A DNA stretch of 64,000 nt from positions 62,001 to 126,000 of the forward strand of contig NZ_JAERRG010000023.1 of the NCBI RefSeq assembly GCF_016741935.1, read 5' to 3'. Below are positions 32,568-40,439 of this stretch, piece after piece. The notes below the pieces were generated by a model. That model ran no database searches. It worked only from the letters and a program-made list of their open reading frames with translations, and was not told the DNA's origin. Source of the DNA: Streptomyces endocoffeicus (lineage in GTDB: Bacteria > Actinomycetota > Actinomycetes > Streptomycetales > Streptomycetaceae). Every line of letters starts with the position of its first letter. Within the stretch, counting starts at the first letter, position 1. The position numbers were made by a program, and so were the translations under genes.

Positions 32568-33947
32568 ATGTCCCCACTGCCCCCCGCAGAGCAGCAGTCG
32601 GCGGCCTTGGACGACGACGCCCACCCGAACACCCCGCACGGTCCGGACACCGCCAAGGCGCACGCCGCGGTGCGCGGCGGTGCGTTCGCCTACTTCGTCG
32701 ACCAGTTCGACATCTATCTGCCGATCGTGGTGCTCGCCCCCGCGACGGACTACTTCCAGTCCGCGAACCTGAGCGCGAGCACCACGGCCCTGCTCGCATC
32801 ACTGGTATTCGCGTCGACGCTCATCGGCCGTCCGCTCGGCGCGATCATCTTCGGCCACTTCGCCGATACGGTCGGGCGCAAGCGCACCACGCTCGTCGCG
32901 GTCGGCGGCTTCGGCGTCATCACCCTGATCACCGCATGTCTGCCGGGCCACGAGACGATCGGGACATGGTCGGTCGGCCTGCTGATCGCGCTGAGATTCA
33001 TCGACGGGATCTTCCTCGGCGGTGAGTACACCACCGCGGTGCCCCTGGCGATGGAGTGGAGCCCACGGCACAAGCGCGGCCTCTACGCCTCGCTCATCAC
33101 CTCGACCTCCCCCGCCGCGTACGCGATGATCGCCGCGCTCACCCTGCTGTTGCTGCAGGCGCTGCCGTCCACCGGACTGCACAGCGGCTATGTGCAGTGG
33201 GGCTGGCGGATACCCTTCCTGGTCGGCGCGCTGCTGTCGGCCCTGCTGTTCCGTTACTACCTCACGCAGGTACACGAGCCGCCGCCCGAGTACACCGGGG
33301 AGCGGCACAAACTGCCGTTGGCGCGGCTGCTGGTGCGCTACCCGAAATCGCTGGCCCAGGTGTTCGTGCTGATGACCGGCACCTGGCTGGCCACCAATAT
33401 GGAGGCCGCCGTGACCCCCGGGCAGCTCAAGGAACACCTTCTGCTGTCGAGCAAGCAGGTCACGCTGACCATGCTCGTGATCAACGCCTCCGCGGCGGTG
33501 TCCTACCCCCTCTTCGGACTGCTGTCGCAGCGCATCGGGAGACGGCGGTTCTACATCGGCTACGGACTGTCGGTCACCGTGATCGGCGCGGGTTCGTACT
33601 CGCTGCTGATGGTTTCCGACGGTGGACTGGGGACGGCCCTCGGCTGGGGCGTCATGATCGGCGTCTTCACCGTCGGCACGTTCGGCCCGATCGCCGCGTA
33701 TCTGACCGAGCGGTTTCCGGCGAGCATCCGGTCCACGGGCTATGGCGTCGGGTACAGCCTCGCGCTCATCGCCCCGGCGTTCTACCAGTTCTACCTGGGG
33801 CAGTTCAACGGTGTCATGCCCGCGCACCTCGCCCCGGCCGTCCTGATCGCGCTCGCCGGTGCGCTGATCGCGTTCGGTGGCTTCCTCGGCCCGGAGACGA
33901 GGGACGTCGACATGGCCGATGACAGCACGATCCCGAAACTGGCCTGA
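32568..33947 (+). CDS. MFS transporter, metabolite:H+ symporter (MHS) type
   Basis: Proton-coupled importer of organic acids or similar metabolites, 459 aa with 12 predicted membrane helices. MHS features are GAFAYFVDQFDIYLPIVV in TM1, motif A as GHFADTVGRKRTT between TM2 and TM3, FIDGIFLGGEYTTAVPLAME in TM4 and FPASIRSTGYGVGYSLAL late in the protein. ATG 32568 is preceded by GGAGG at 32558-32562. It is divergent from the six-gene catabolic operon with two operator copies in between, so it likely imports the operon's substrate. The polar N-terminal tail of about 30 residues is cytoplasmic. Confidence 0.92.
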   Translation: MSPLPPAEQQSAALDDDAHPNTPHGPDTAKAHAAVRGGAFAYFVDQFDIYLPIVVLAPATDYFQSANLSASTTALLASLVFASTLIGRPLGAIIFGHFADTVGRKRTTLVAVGGFGVITLITACLPGHETIGTWSVGLLIALRFIDGIFLGGEYTTAVPLAMEWSPRHKRGLYASLITSTSPAAYAMIAALTLLLLQALPSTGLHSGYVQWGWRIPFLVGALLSALLFRYYLTQVHEPPPEYTGERHKLPLARLLVRYPKSLAQVFVLMTGTWLATNMEAAVTPGQLKEHLLLSSKQVTLTMLVINASAAVSYPLFGLLSQRIGRRRFYIGYGLSVTVIGAGSYSLLMVSDGGLGTALGWGVMIGVFTVGTFGPIAAYLTERFPASIRSTGYGVGYSLALIAPAFYQFYLGQFNGVMPAHLAPAVLIALAGALIAFGGFLGPETRDVDMADDSTIPKLA

Positions 33948-33991
33948 CCCGGCGGGCCACCCGGCCCGGCCCCATGCGGCCCGCGGCGGCT

Positions 33992-34798
33992 CTACACCGC
34001 CCGCCGGCCGAGGTCGTCGGGCCGGTAGTGGCCGCCGAGTTCGTGGGTGAGCGCACGCGCGGTGTCGACGACGACACTCAGCTCGGGGGCGTCGTCGGAC
34101 ATCGACAGGGTGTTGTCCGGGCCGACGATCGCGATCGTGGCGCAGATACCGTCCTCGTCGAACACGGGCGCCCCCACCGCGACGACACCGGGAGTGCTCA
34201 TCGCGGAGCAGTGGCCGACGGCACGAACCCGCTCGACGTCGGCGCGCAGTTCCTCCCGTGCCTGGCCCGACAGATTCGCCATCAGCCGTTCCATGGACAG
34301 CTGGTCGGCGTGGTACGCGAGGAAGACCTTGCTCTGCGCCGAATCCAGCGGCAGATGGCTGCCCACTCGCACGGACACCACGACCACGGTGGAGATGTTC
34401 TCCTCGACCCGGGAGACCACCGGCCCGGTGAGGCCCCAGAGGCTGAGCACCACGGTCGTCTGCGTGGCGCGCGCGAGCGCCCTCATATGGCGCGGGGCGA
34501 GATTGATGACACTGCGGTGGCCGATGGCGAAGGCGCCGAGTTGCAGCAGCAGACCACCGGGCACATAGCTGCCCTCGGCATTGCGCTCGAGCAACCCCGC
34601 CGCGACCAGGGACGTGCAGTACCGGTACGCGGTGGTGCGGTTCAGGCCGAGCCGCTCGGCGACCTCGACGGCGGTCACTTCCGGAGTGGCGGGCTCGAAC
34701 AGCGACAGGATCTGGCTGACCCTGCTCACCGCCTGGATATCGGCTTGGTCGCCCCGGTCCACGCGCGCGGCATCGGACGACCTCGTCGACTTGCTCAT
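33992..34798 (-). CDS. IclR-family regulator of the DUF6282/BKACE cluster
   Basis: Transcription factor of 268 aa: an N-terminal winged helix (residues about 20-85, TAVEVAERLGLNRTTAYRYC as helix-turn-helix) and a C-terminal GAF-like IclR effector domain (from LAPRHMRALARATQTTVVLS to DNTLSMSDDAPELSVVVDTA). ATG 34798 has a GGAGG site. The perfect palindrome GTTCACGAAGTGAAC lies 42 bp upstream, and variants lie before the transporter and the catabolic operon, so it most likely controls itself and both. IclR proteins of catabolic clusters respond to the substrate or an intermediate. Confidence 0.93.
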   Translation of the reverse strand: MSKSTRSSDAARVDRGDQADIQAVSRVSQILSLFEPATPEVTAVEVAERLGLNRTTAYRYCTSLVAAGLLERNAEGSYVPGGLLLQLGAFAIGHRSVINLAPRHMRALARATQTTVVLSLWGLTGPVVSRVEENISTVVVVSVRVGSHLPLDSAQSKVFLAYHADQLSMERLMANLSGQAREELRADVERVRAVGHCSAMSTPGVVAVGAPVFDEDGICATIAIVGPDNTLSMSDDAPELSVVVDTARALTHELGGHYRPDDLGRRAV

Positions 34799-34839
34799 GG
34801 GAGCCTCCGCCGGATGGTGATCGAGGGGCTGACACGCCT

Positions 34840-34854
34840 GTTCACGAAGTGAAC
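34840..34854. promoter_or_regulatory. IclR-type operator 3, perfect palindrome before iclR gene
   Basis: GTTCAC-GAA-GTGAAC, perfect 6-bp arms around a 3-bp centre. It is the best copy of the three sites and probably mediates autoregulation. Confidence 0.75.
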
Positions 34855-34907
34855 ATGATGGTCAGACTACCCGAACCGGCTGGTCCCCTGCTGCCGGGAG
34901 ACGCTCC

Positions 34908-35645
34908 TCAGCCGGAGACCCCGCCCACCGTCTCGTAGAAGGTGCGGATGTGCCGGGTGACGAGCTCGGCGGCTTCCTCGCCCCTGCCCTCCTCGACCGC
35001 GGCGAGGATGGCCCGATGCTCCGCGGTGAGGCCGGCGACCGTCGCCTCCCAGTCCTCCACCTGGGCGAAGGCGGCCATCATCTCGGTCTTCACCGCGTCG
35101 CGGAGCGCCTGCATCAGGTCGGCCGCGAGGGCGTTGTGGGAGGCGCGGGCGAGCCCGATGTGGAATTCGCTGTCGAGTTCGTGGAAGCGCTCGTGGTCCA
35201 GACCGGGTTCCGCCATCGCCGCGGTGAGGGCGTGCAGGCCCTTCAGCTCCCCGGCGCCGGCCTCGGCCGCCGCACGGTTGACCGCCAGTCGCTCGAGCTC
35301 GATCCGCACATCGACCAGGTCGCCCAGCTGGAACTGCGCCAGTGCCATATGCAGTCGCAGCAGGTTGCCCAGCGCGTCGGTGGACCGGCCGGCGACTCTT
35401 GAGCCCGCGTCCCGCCCGGACCCGACGTGGGCGTCGACGATCCCCATCGACTCCAGCACCCGCAGTGCCTCGCGGACGCTGTTGCGGCTGACGCCGAGCG
35501 CCTCGACCAGTTCACGCTCGCTGGGCAGCCGGTCCCCGATGCGCAATCGCCCTTCCAGGATCTTCTCCTGGATCTGGGTCAGCACCTGCTCGTGCGTGCG
35601 GAACCGCCGCACCGTCCGCCACTCCGGGTCGCCGCTCAACCCCAT
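34908..35645 (-). CDS. GntR/FadR-family regulator (LldR/PdhR-like) of the B12 mutase operon
   Basis: Repressor-type factor of 245 aa: winged helix (RLPSERELVEALGVSRNSVR, residues about 40-60) and an FCD effector domain with the metal-ligand pattern HELDSEFHIGLARASHN and EHRAILAAVEEG. ATG 35645 fits the family N-terminus; the longer upstream frame crosses the operator. Its own promoter and the divergent mutase operon each carry TGGT-N3-ACCA, the known operator type of LldR/PdhR-class FadR proteins. That class senses hydroxy- or keto-acids (lactate, pyruvate), which fits a 2-hydroxyacid pathway. Confidence 0.92.
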   Translation of the reverse strand: MGLSGDPEWRTVRRFRTHEQVLTQIQEKILEGRLRIGDRLPSERELVEALGVSRNSVREALRVLESMGIVDAHVGSGRDAGSRVAGRSTDALGNLLRLHMALAQFQLGDLVDVRIELERLAVNRAAAEAGAGELKGLHALTAAMAEPGLDHERFHELDSEFHIGLARASHNALAADLMQALRDAVKTEMMAAFAQVEDWEATVAGLTAEHRAILAAVEEGRGEEAAELVTRHIRTFYETVGGVSG

Positions 35646-35667
35646 CCTCACCGGTTCAGTTCGCCTG

Positions 35668-35678
35668 TGGTCCGACCA
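35668..35678. promoter_or_regulatory. FadR/LldR-type operator A (TGGTCCGACCA)
   Basis: Palindrome TGGT-CCG-ACCA, extended to GTGGTC/GACCAC arms, 22 bp upstream of the regulator start. Matches the TGGT-N3-ACCA consensus for LldR/PdhR-like regulators. Confidence 0.75.
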
Positions 35679-35778
35679 CGCTAGCACCAGCGTCCGGAGG
35701 GTGGCTGAGGAACAGCTCGTCCGCCCCCTTCCGGGAAAGTCGGTTCCGAACCATTGCCTGTGACCCCCACCACACCTA

Positions 35779-35789
35779 TGGTCCAACCA
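35779..35789. promoter_or_regulatory. FadR/LldR-type operator B (TGGTCCAACCA)
   Basis: Second copy of the same motif, TGGT-CCA-ACCA, 33 bp upstream of the mutase small-subunit start. With operator A it brackets the divergent promoter region. Confidence 0.75.
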
Positions 35790-35822
35790 CACAGAGGAAG
35801 AACCAAAGTCGCTGGAGTGGTG

Positions 35823-36245
35823 ATGACGGCAGTACAGGAGGAAACCGTTGCCGAGCCGATCCGGGTGATGCTCGCGAAGATCGGTCTGGACGGTCATGAC
35901 CGGGGCGTGAAGGTGGTGGCCCGCACACTGCGCGACGCCGGTATGGAGGTCATCTACACCGGTCTGCACCGCAGGCCCGAGCAGGTGGTCGAGGCGGCGG
36001 TGCAGGAGGACGTCGACGTCCTCGGCATCAGCCTGCTCTCAGGAGCCCATATGCCCATCTTCAAGCGGCTGTTCGAGCTGCTGGGCGAGTTGGCGGAGCC
36101 GCACCGGTTCTCGATCGTCGCCGGCGGTGTGATGCCGGACGAGGACGAGGCGGAACTGAGGAAGATGGGCGTGGCCGGGGTGCTCGGCCAGGACTCCACA
36201 CCGGAGGCGATCGTCGCCGAGATCCGTTCCCTGGTGCGGAGGTGA
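35823..36245 (+). CDS. hcmB: B12-binding small subunit of an acyl-CoA mutase
   Basis: Cobalamin-binding subunit of a heterodimeric acyl-CoA mutase, 140 aa, base-off/His-on type. The lower-ligand motif is KIGLDGHDRGVKVVA, with His25 in DGHDRG (residues 23-28); LSGAH and IVAGGVMPDEDEAELRKMGV complete the Rossmann-like B12 domain. ATG 35823 is preferred, but GTGs at 35817 and 35820 are possible. Its stop overlaps the ligase GTG start (GTGA). The partner large subunit is three genes downstream, and that subunit's active site points to 2-hydroxyisobutyryl-CoA mutase, hence the tentative symbol. Confidence 0.88.
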   Translation: MTAVQEETVAEPIRVMLAKIGLDGHDRGVKVVARTLRDAGMEVIYTGLHRRPEQVVEAAVQEDVDVLGISLLSGAHMPIFKRLFELLGELAEPHRFSIVAGGVMPDEDEAELRKMGVAGVLGQDSTPEAIVAEIRSLVRR

Positions 36246-37693
36246 CGCGGGTGACGCCGAACTCCCCCATGGAACAGTGGGTCTGGCCCCCGCGGTACGA
36301 CGAGACACACCGCCCGCCGGACGGCCAGACACATTGGTTCCCGCGCCGCGAGACCATGCCGGCCGAGCGGCGTGACGAGCTGATCGCGGCACGGATCCGC
36401 GAGGTGATGGCGTACGCCTGGGACAACGCCCCGTTCTACCGCCGGAAGTGGGACGAGGCAGGCATCCACCCGTCGTCCGTCCGCACCCTCGCCGACTTCG
36501 AGAAGGTCCCGGTGGTGCGCAAGGAGGAGCTGCGCGCGGACCAGGCGGCGAACGAGCCCTTCGGCAGCTATCTGTGCGTGTCCCCGGACGAGGTCAAGCA
36601 CATCAACGGCACCTCCGGCACCACCGGCCGCCCCACCGCCTTCGGCATCGGCGAGCGCGACTGGCGCAGCGTGGCCAACGCACACGCCCGGGTGATGTGG
36701 GCGATGGGCATCCGCCCGTCGGACACCGTGCTGATCGCCTCCCCGCTCAGCCTCTACTGGGGCTCGTGGGGCGCGTACACCGGCGCGGAGCGGCTCGGCG
36801 CCCGGGTCTTCCCGTTCGGCGCCGGCACTCCTGGCCAGACGGCGCGCACGGTGCGCTGGATGCGGCAGATGGGCGTCACGGTCTTCTACGGCACCCCGTC
36901 CTATGCCCTCCACCTCGCCGAGGTCGCCGCGGACGAAGGCGTCGACCCGGCCTCGCTGGGCCTGCGGGCGATGTTCTTCTCCGGCGAGCCGGGGGCGAGC
37001 ATCCCCAGCACCCGCTCCCGTATCGTCGAGGCGTTCGGGGCCGAGGTGTACGACTCGGGGAGCATGGCCGAGGTCGCGCCCTGGATGAATCTGGCCGCGG
37101 CGGCGGACGAACCCGGGGTGCTGTGCTGGCAGGACCTCGTCTACACCGAGGTGTGCGACCCGGCCGGGCACCGGAGGCTGCCGTACGGCGCGGAGGGCAC
37201 CCCGGTCTACACGACGCTGGAGCGGACCAGCCAGCCGATGATCAGGCTGCTGTCGGGAGACCTCACCCGGTGGGAGGCCCCCACGGCGGAGCGCGGGCGC
37301 ACCTATCCCTTCCTGCCGCGCGGCATCTACGGCCGGATCGACGACATGTTCACCATCCGCGGCGAGAACATCCAGCCCAGCGCCATCGACGACGTGGTCA
37401 TGGCGGTCCCCGGCTACGGCGGGGAGCATCGCGTCGTCATCAGCCGGGAGACCGCGATGGACACCCTGGCGGTACAGGTCGAGTACGACCCGGGGCAGCC
37501 GGAGAGCTCGCTGCCCGGCTGGGCCGAGCGCATCTCCAACCGGCTGCGCACCGTACTGGGGGTGGGCGCGACGGTGGTGCCGGTGCGGCAGCACACCTTC
37601 GACCGCACGGAGTTCAAGGCCCGCCGGGTGATCGACAACCGGGAACTGCTGCGGCGCATGGCCGATGAGCCGCTGCCCGGGAGGGAGCCGTGA
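36242..37693 (+). CDS. acyl-CoA ligase, phenylacetate-CoA ligase (PaaK-like) family
   Basis: AMP-forming ligase of the ANL superfamily, 483 aa, activating a carboxylic acid with ATP and CoA. Adenylation motifs are INGTSGTTGRPTAFG (P-loop, about residues 121-135), YDSGSMAEVAPWM, and GRIDDMFTIRGENIQP; the C-terminal lysine is in FDRTEFKARRVID. The GTG at 36242 overlaps the previous stop and its stop overlaps the MeaB start, so it is co-translated with mutase genes. Position between the two mutase subunits mirrors 2-hydroxyisobutyryl-CoA ligase genes in known 2-HIBA clusters (from memory), so 2-hydroxyisobutyrate is the preferred substrate guess. Confidence 0.9.
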   Translation: MTRVTPNSPMEQWVWPPRYDETHRPPDGQTHWFPRRETMPAERRDELIAARIREVMAYAWDNAPFYRRKWDEAGIHPSSVRTLADFEKVPVVRKEELRADQAANEPFGSYLCVSPDEVKHINGTSGTTGRPTAFGIGERDWRSVANAHARVMWAMGIRPSDTVLIASPLSLYWGSWGAYTGAERLGARVFPFGAGTPGQTARTVRWMRQMGVTVFYGTPSYALHLAEVAADEGVDPASLGLRAMFFSGEPGASIPSTRSRIVEAFGAEVYDSGSMAEVAPWMNLAAAADEPGVLCWQDLVYTEVCDPAGHRRLPYGAEGTPVYTTLERTSQPMIRLLSGDLTRWEAPTAERGRTYPFLPRGIYGRIDDMFTIRGENIQPSAIDDVVMAVPGYGGEHRVVISRETAMDTLAVQVEYDPGQPESSLPGWAERISNRLRTVLGVGATVVPVRQHTFDRTEFKARRVIDNRELLRRMADEPLPGREP

Positions 37694-38628
37694 CGGTCAT
37701 GGCGCCGCTCGCCGAACGGGTGCTGCGCGGGGAGCAGTCGGCGGTGGCACGGGCGCTGACCCAGGTGGAGCGGCGCGCCCCCGGCACCGACGCCCTCCTC
37801 GCCCCGCTGCACCGCGCGGCCGGACGGGCACACGTCATCGGTGTGACGGGACCGCCGGGGAGCGGGAAGAGCACCCTGGTGTCCGCCATGGCGGCGGAGT
37901 ACCGCGGGGCGGGACGCACGGTCGGGATCATCGCCGTCGATCCGTCCAGCGTCTTCACCGGCGGGGCGATCCTCGGCGACCGGATCCGGATGTCGGCGCT
38001 GGCGGGCGACCCGGGCGTCTTCATCCGGTCCCTCGCCACCCGGGGCGCCCTCGGCGGCCTCGCGCGGGCCGCGCTCGACGCGGTCACCGTCCTGGACGCG
38101 GCCGGTCGCGACGTCGTCGTCCTGGAGACGGTCGGTGTGGGTCAGGCCGAGGTCGATGTGGTCAGCGGGGCGCAGTCGGTGGCGGTGGTGAGTGTCCCCG
38201 GGCTCGGCGACGGTGTCCAGGCCATCAAGGCGGGGCTGCTGGAGATCGCCGATGTGCACGTGGTCAACAAGTCCGACCGCGAGGGCGCCGACCGTACGGC
38301 GGCCGAACTGTGCGAGATGCTCCGGCTGGGCAAGCGGCGGCCCGGCCAGTGGAACGTCCCCATCGAGCGGACCGCCGCCGACCGCGGCGACGGCGTACGC
38401 GCCCTCATCGACCGCTTCGACGAACACCTGCGCTGGATGGAGCGCGTGGGCGAGCGCGAGCGGCGCACCCGCCGGGCCGCCGCCACCCGGATCCGGTGGG
38501 CGGCCGAGGAGTTGATACGGGACCGGCTGCGCCCCGGCACCGGGGCCTTCGACGCGGCCGTGGACGAGGTCGCGGCGAAGCGCGACGACCCGGCCTCGGC
38601 CGCCCGGCGGCTGATCGGACAACTGTGA
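37690..38628 (+). CDS. meaB: MeaB/ArgK-type G-protein chaperone of the B12 mutase
   Basis: GTPase that loads and protects the adenosylcobalamin cofactor of acyl-CoA mutases. It has 312 aa, the P-loop GPPGSGKST at 54-62, DPSS at 84-87 (switch I region), ETVGVGQAEVD (146-156), the NKSD specificity motif at 193-196 and a C-terminal dimerisation arm. The GTG start overlaps the ligase stop (GTGA). Lying directly upstream of the mutase large subunit, it is probably dedicated to this mutase and not to the general methylmalonyl-CoA mutase. Confidence 0.95.
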   Translation: MTVMAPLAERVLRGEQSAVARALTQVERRAPGTDALLAPLHRAAGRAHVIGVTGPPGSGKSTLVSAMAAEYRGAGRTVGIIAVDPSSVFTGGAILGDRIRMSALAGDPGVFIRSLATRGALGGLARAALDAVTVLDAAGRDVVVLETVGVGQAEVDVVSGAQSVAVVSVPGLGDGVQAIKAGLLEIADVHVVNKSDREGADRTAAELCEMLRLGKRRPGQWNVPIERTAADRGDGVRALIDRFDEHLRWMERVGERERRTRRAAATRIRWAAEELIRDRLRPGTGAFDAAVDEVAAKRDDPASAARRLIGQL

Positions 38629-38652
38629 GCACACGAAAGCGAGGAACCCGAC

Positions 38653-40377
38653 GTGGCTGACGGCAACGGCGACGCCCCTGGAACGGATGACACCCGGCTG
38701 ACCACCGACGCGCTGGCCAACGCGGTGACCGAGGAACTGGCCGACTGGGAGGGCCGCGAGCTGGCCGCCTTCACCACCCGCCGGCCCGAGTCGAAGGAGC
38801 GGTACCTCTCCGGCAGCGGCCTGCCCGTCAAGCGGGTCTACACCCCGGCCGACCTGCCGGAGGACTGGTCCGACATCGGCCTCCCGGGCCGCTATCCGTA
38901 CACCCGCGGCCCGTACCCGACGATGTACCGGGGCCGCACCTGGACCATGCGGCAGATCGCCGGTTTCGGGCAGGCCGAGGAGACCAACGAACGCTTCCGC
39001 TACCTGATCGCCCAGGGCCAGACGGGTCTGTCCGTGGACTTCGACATGCCGACCCTGATGGGCCTGGACAGCGACGACGCGATGAGCCTCGGCGAGGTCG
39101 GCCGCGAGGGCGTGGCCATCGACGTACTGCCCGACATGGAAGCGCTCTTCGACGGCATCGACCTCGAGAACATCAGCGTCTCGATGACGATCAACCCCTC
39201 GGCGTGGATCCTGCTGGCGATGTACGTGGCGGTCGCCGAGCGGCGTGGCTACGACCTGAACAAGCTCTCCGGCACCATTCAGAACGACATCCTCAAGGAG
39301 TACGTCGCGCAGAAGGAGTGGATCTTCCCGGTCCGCCCCAGCATGCGCATCGTCCGGGACACCATCGTCCACTGCTCGCGGGAGATGGCCCGCTACAACC
39401 CGGTCAACATCAGCGGGTATCACATCAGCGAGGCGGGGGCCAACGCCCAGCAGGAGATCGCCTTCACCATGGCCATCACCAAGGCGTATGTCGAGGACGT
39501 GGTCGCGGCCGGGGTGGACGTGGACTCCTTCGCCCCCCGGCTGTCGTTCTTCTTCGTCAGCCAGGCCGACCTCTTCGAGGAGGTGGCCAAGTTCCGTGCC
39601 GTACGCCGCTATTACGCGCGCATGATGCGCGAACGCTTCGGCGCCGAGGATCCGCAGTCGATGCGGCTGCGCTTCCACGCGCAGACCGCCGCGGCCACCC
39701 TCACCAAGCCACAGCCCATGAACAACGTCATCAGGACCGCCCTCCAGGCGCTCTCCGCGGTGCTCGGCGGGGCCCAGTCGCTGCACACGAACGGCCTGGA
39801 CGAGGCGTACACCATCCCCAGCGAGCAGGCGATGAAGACGGCGCTGCGCACCCAGCAGATCCTCGCCGACGAGACCGGGGTGCCCCATGTCATCGACCCG
39901 CTCGGCGGCTCCTACTACGTCGAGAACCTCACCGGTGAGCTGGAGCGGGGCATCGACGACTACCTGGAGAAGATCGAGGCGCTGGGCGGTGTGGTGGCCG
40001 CCATCGAGCAGGGTTTCTTCCAGCGGGAGATCTCCGACACCGCCTATGAATTCGCCCGCCGCAAGGCGGCCGGAGACCGCCCGGTGATCGGGGTGAACAA
40101 GTACGTCGACGAGACGGACTCCGAGAAGATCGAGACCCATCAGCTCGACCCCGCGTCCGAGGCCCGGCAGATCGCCCGGCTGCGGCGGATCCGCCAGGAC
40201 CGCGACCCGCGGCGCGCCGCGGCCGCGCTGGACCGGCTCCTCGCCGTCGCGAAGGACGGCGACGCCAATCTGATGCCCGCCACCATCGAGGCGGTCAAGG
40301 CACATCTGTCCATGGGGGAGATCACCGGCGCGCTGCGCGAGGTCTTCGGCAGCTACACCGAGACCCCCGTGTTCTGA
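38653..40377 (+). CDS. hcmA: acyl-CoA mutase large subunit, 2-hydroxyisobutyryl-CoA mutase type
   Basis: Substrate-binding TIM-barrel subunit of an adenosylcobalamin-dependent carbon-skeleton mutase, 574 aa; the B12 domain is encoded separately (35823-36245). The specificity residues can be read: TWTMRQIAGFG puts Ile102 where methylmalonyl-CoA mutase has Tyr and isobutyryl-CoA mutase Phe, and TGLSVDFDMPT puts Asp129 where the others lack Asp. Their 27-residue spacing equals Ile90/Asp117 of Aquincola 2-hydroxyisobutyryl-CoA mutase. So it should isomerise 2-hydroxyisobutyryl-CoA to 3-hydroxybutyryl-CoA or a close analogue. GTG 38653 is preceded by GCGAGGAA. The specificity assignment is inferred from those residues. 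Confidence 0.9.
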   Translation: MADGNGDAPGTDDTRLTTDALANAVTEELADWEGRELAAFTTRRPESKERYLSGSGLPVKRVYTPADLPEDWSDIGLPGRYPYTRGPYPTMYRGRTWTMRQIAGFGQAEETNERFRYLIAQGQTGLSVDFDMPTLMGLDSDDAMSLGEVGREGVAIDVLPDMEALFDGIDLENISVSMTINPSAWILLAMYVAVAERRGYDLNKLSGTIQNDILKEYVAQKEWIFPVRPSMRIVRDTIVHCSREMARYNPVNISGYHISEAGANAQQEIAFTMAITKAYVEDVVAAGVDVDSFAPRLSFFFVSQADLFEEVAKFRAVRRYYARMMRERFGAEDPQSMRLRFHAQTAAATLTKPQPMNNVIRTALQALSAVLGGAQSLHTNGLDEAYTIPSEQAMKTALRTQQILADETGVPHVIDPLGGSYYVENLTGELERGIDDYLEKIEALGGVVAAIEQGFFQREISDTAYEFARRKAAGDRPVIGVNKYVDETDSEKIETHQLDPASEARQIARLRRIRQDRDPRRAAAALDRLLAVAKDGDANLMPATIEAVKAHLSMGEITGALREVFGSYTETPVF

Positions 40378-40439
40378 CCCCGCTCGGCCCTGCCCACCAC
40401 ACCGGTCGCCCTCGGCGCGGCGGAACTGGGAGGTTTTCC

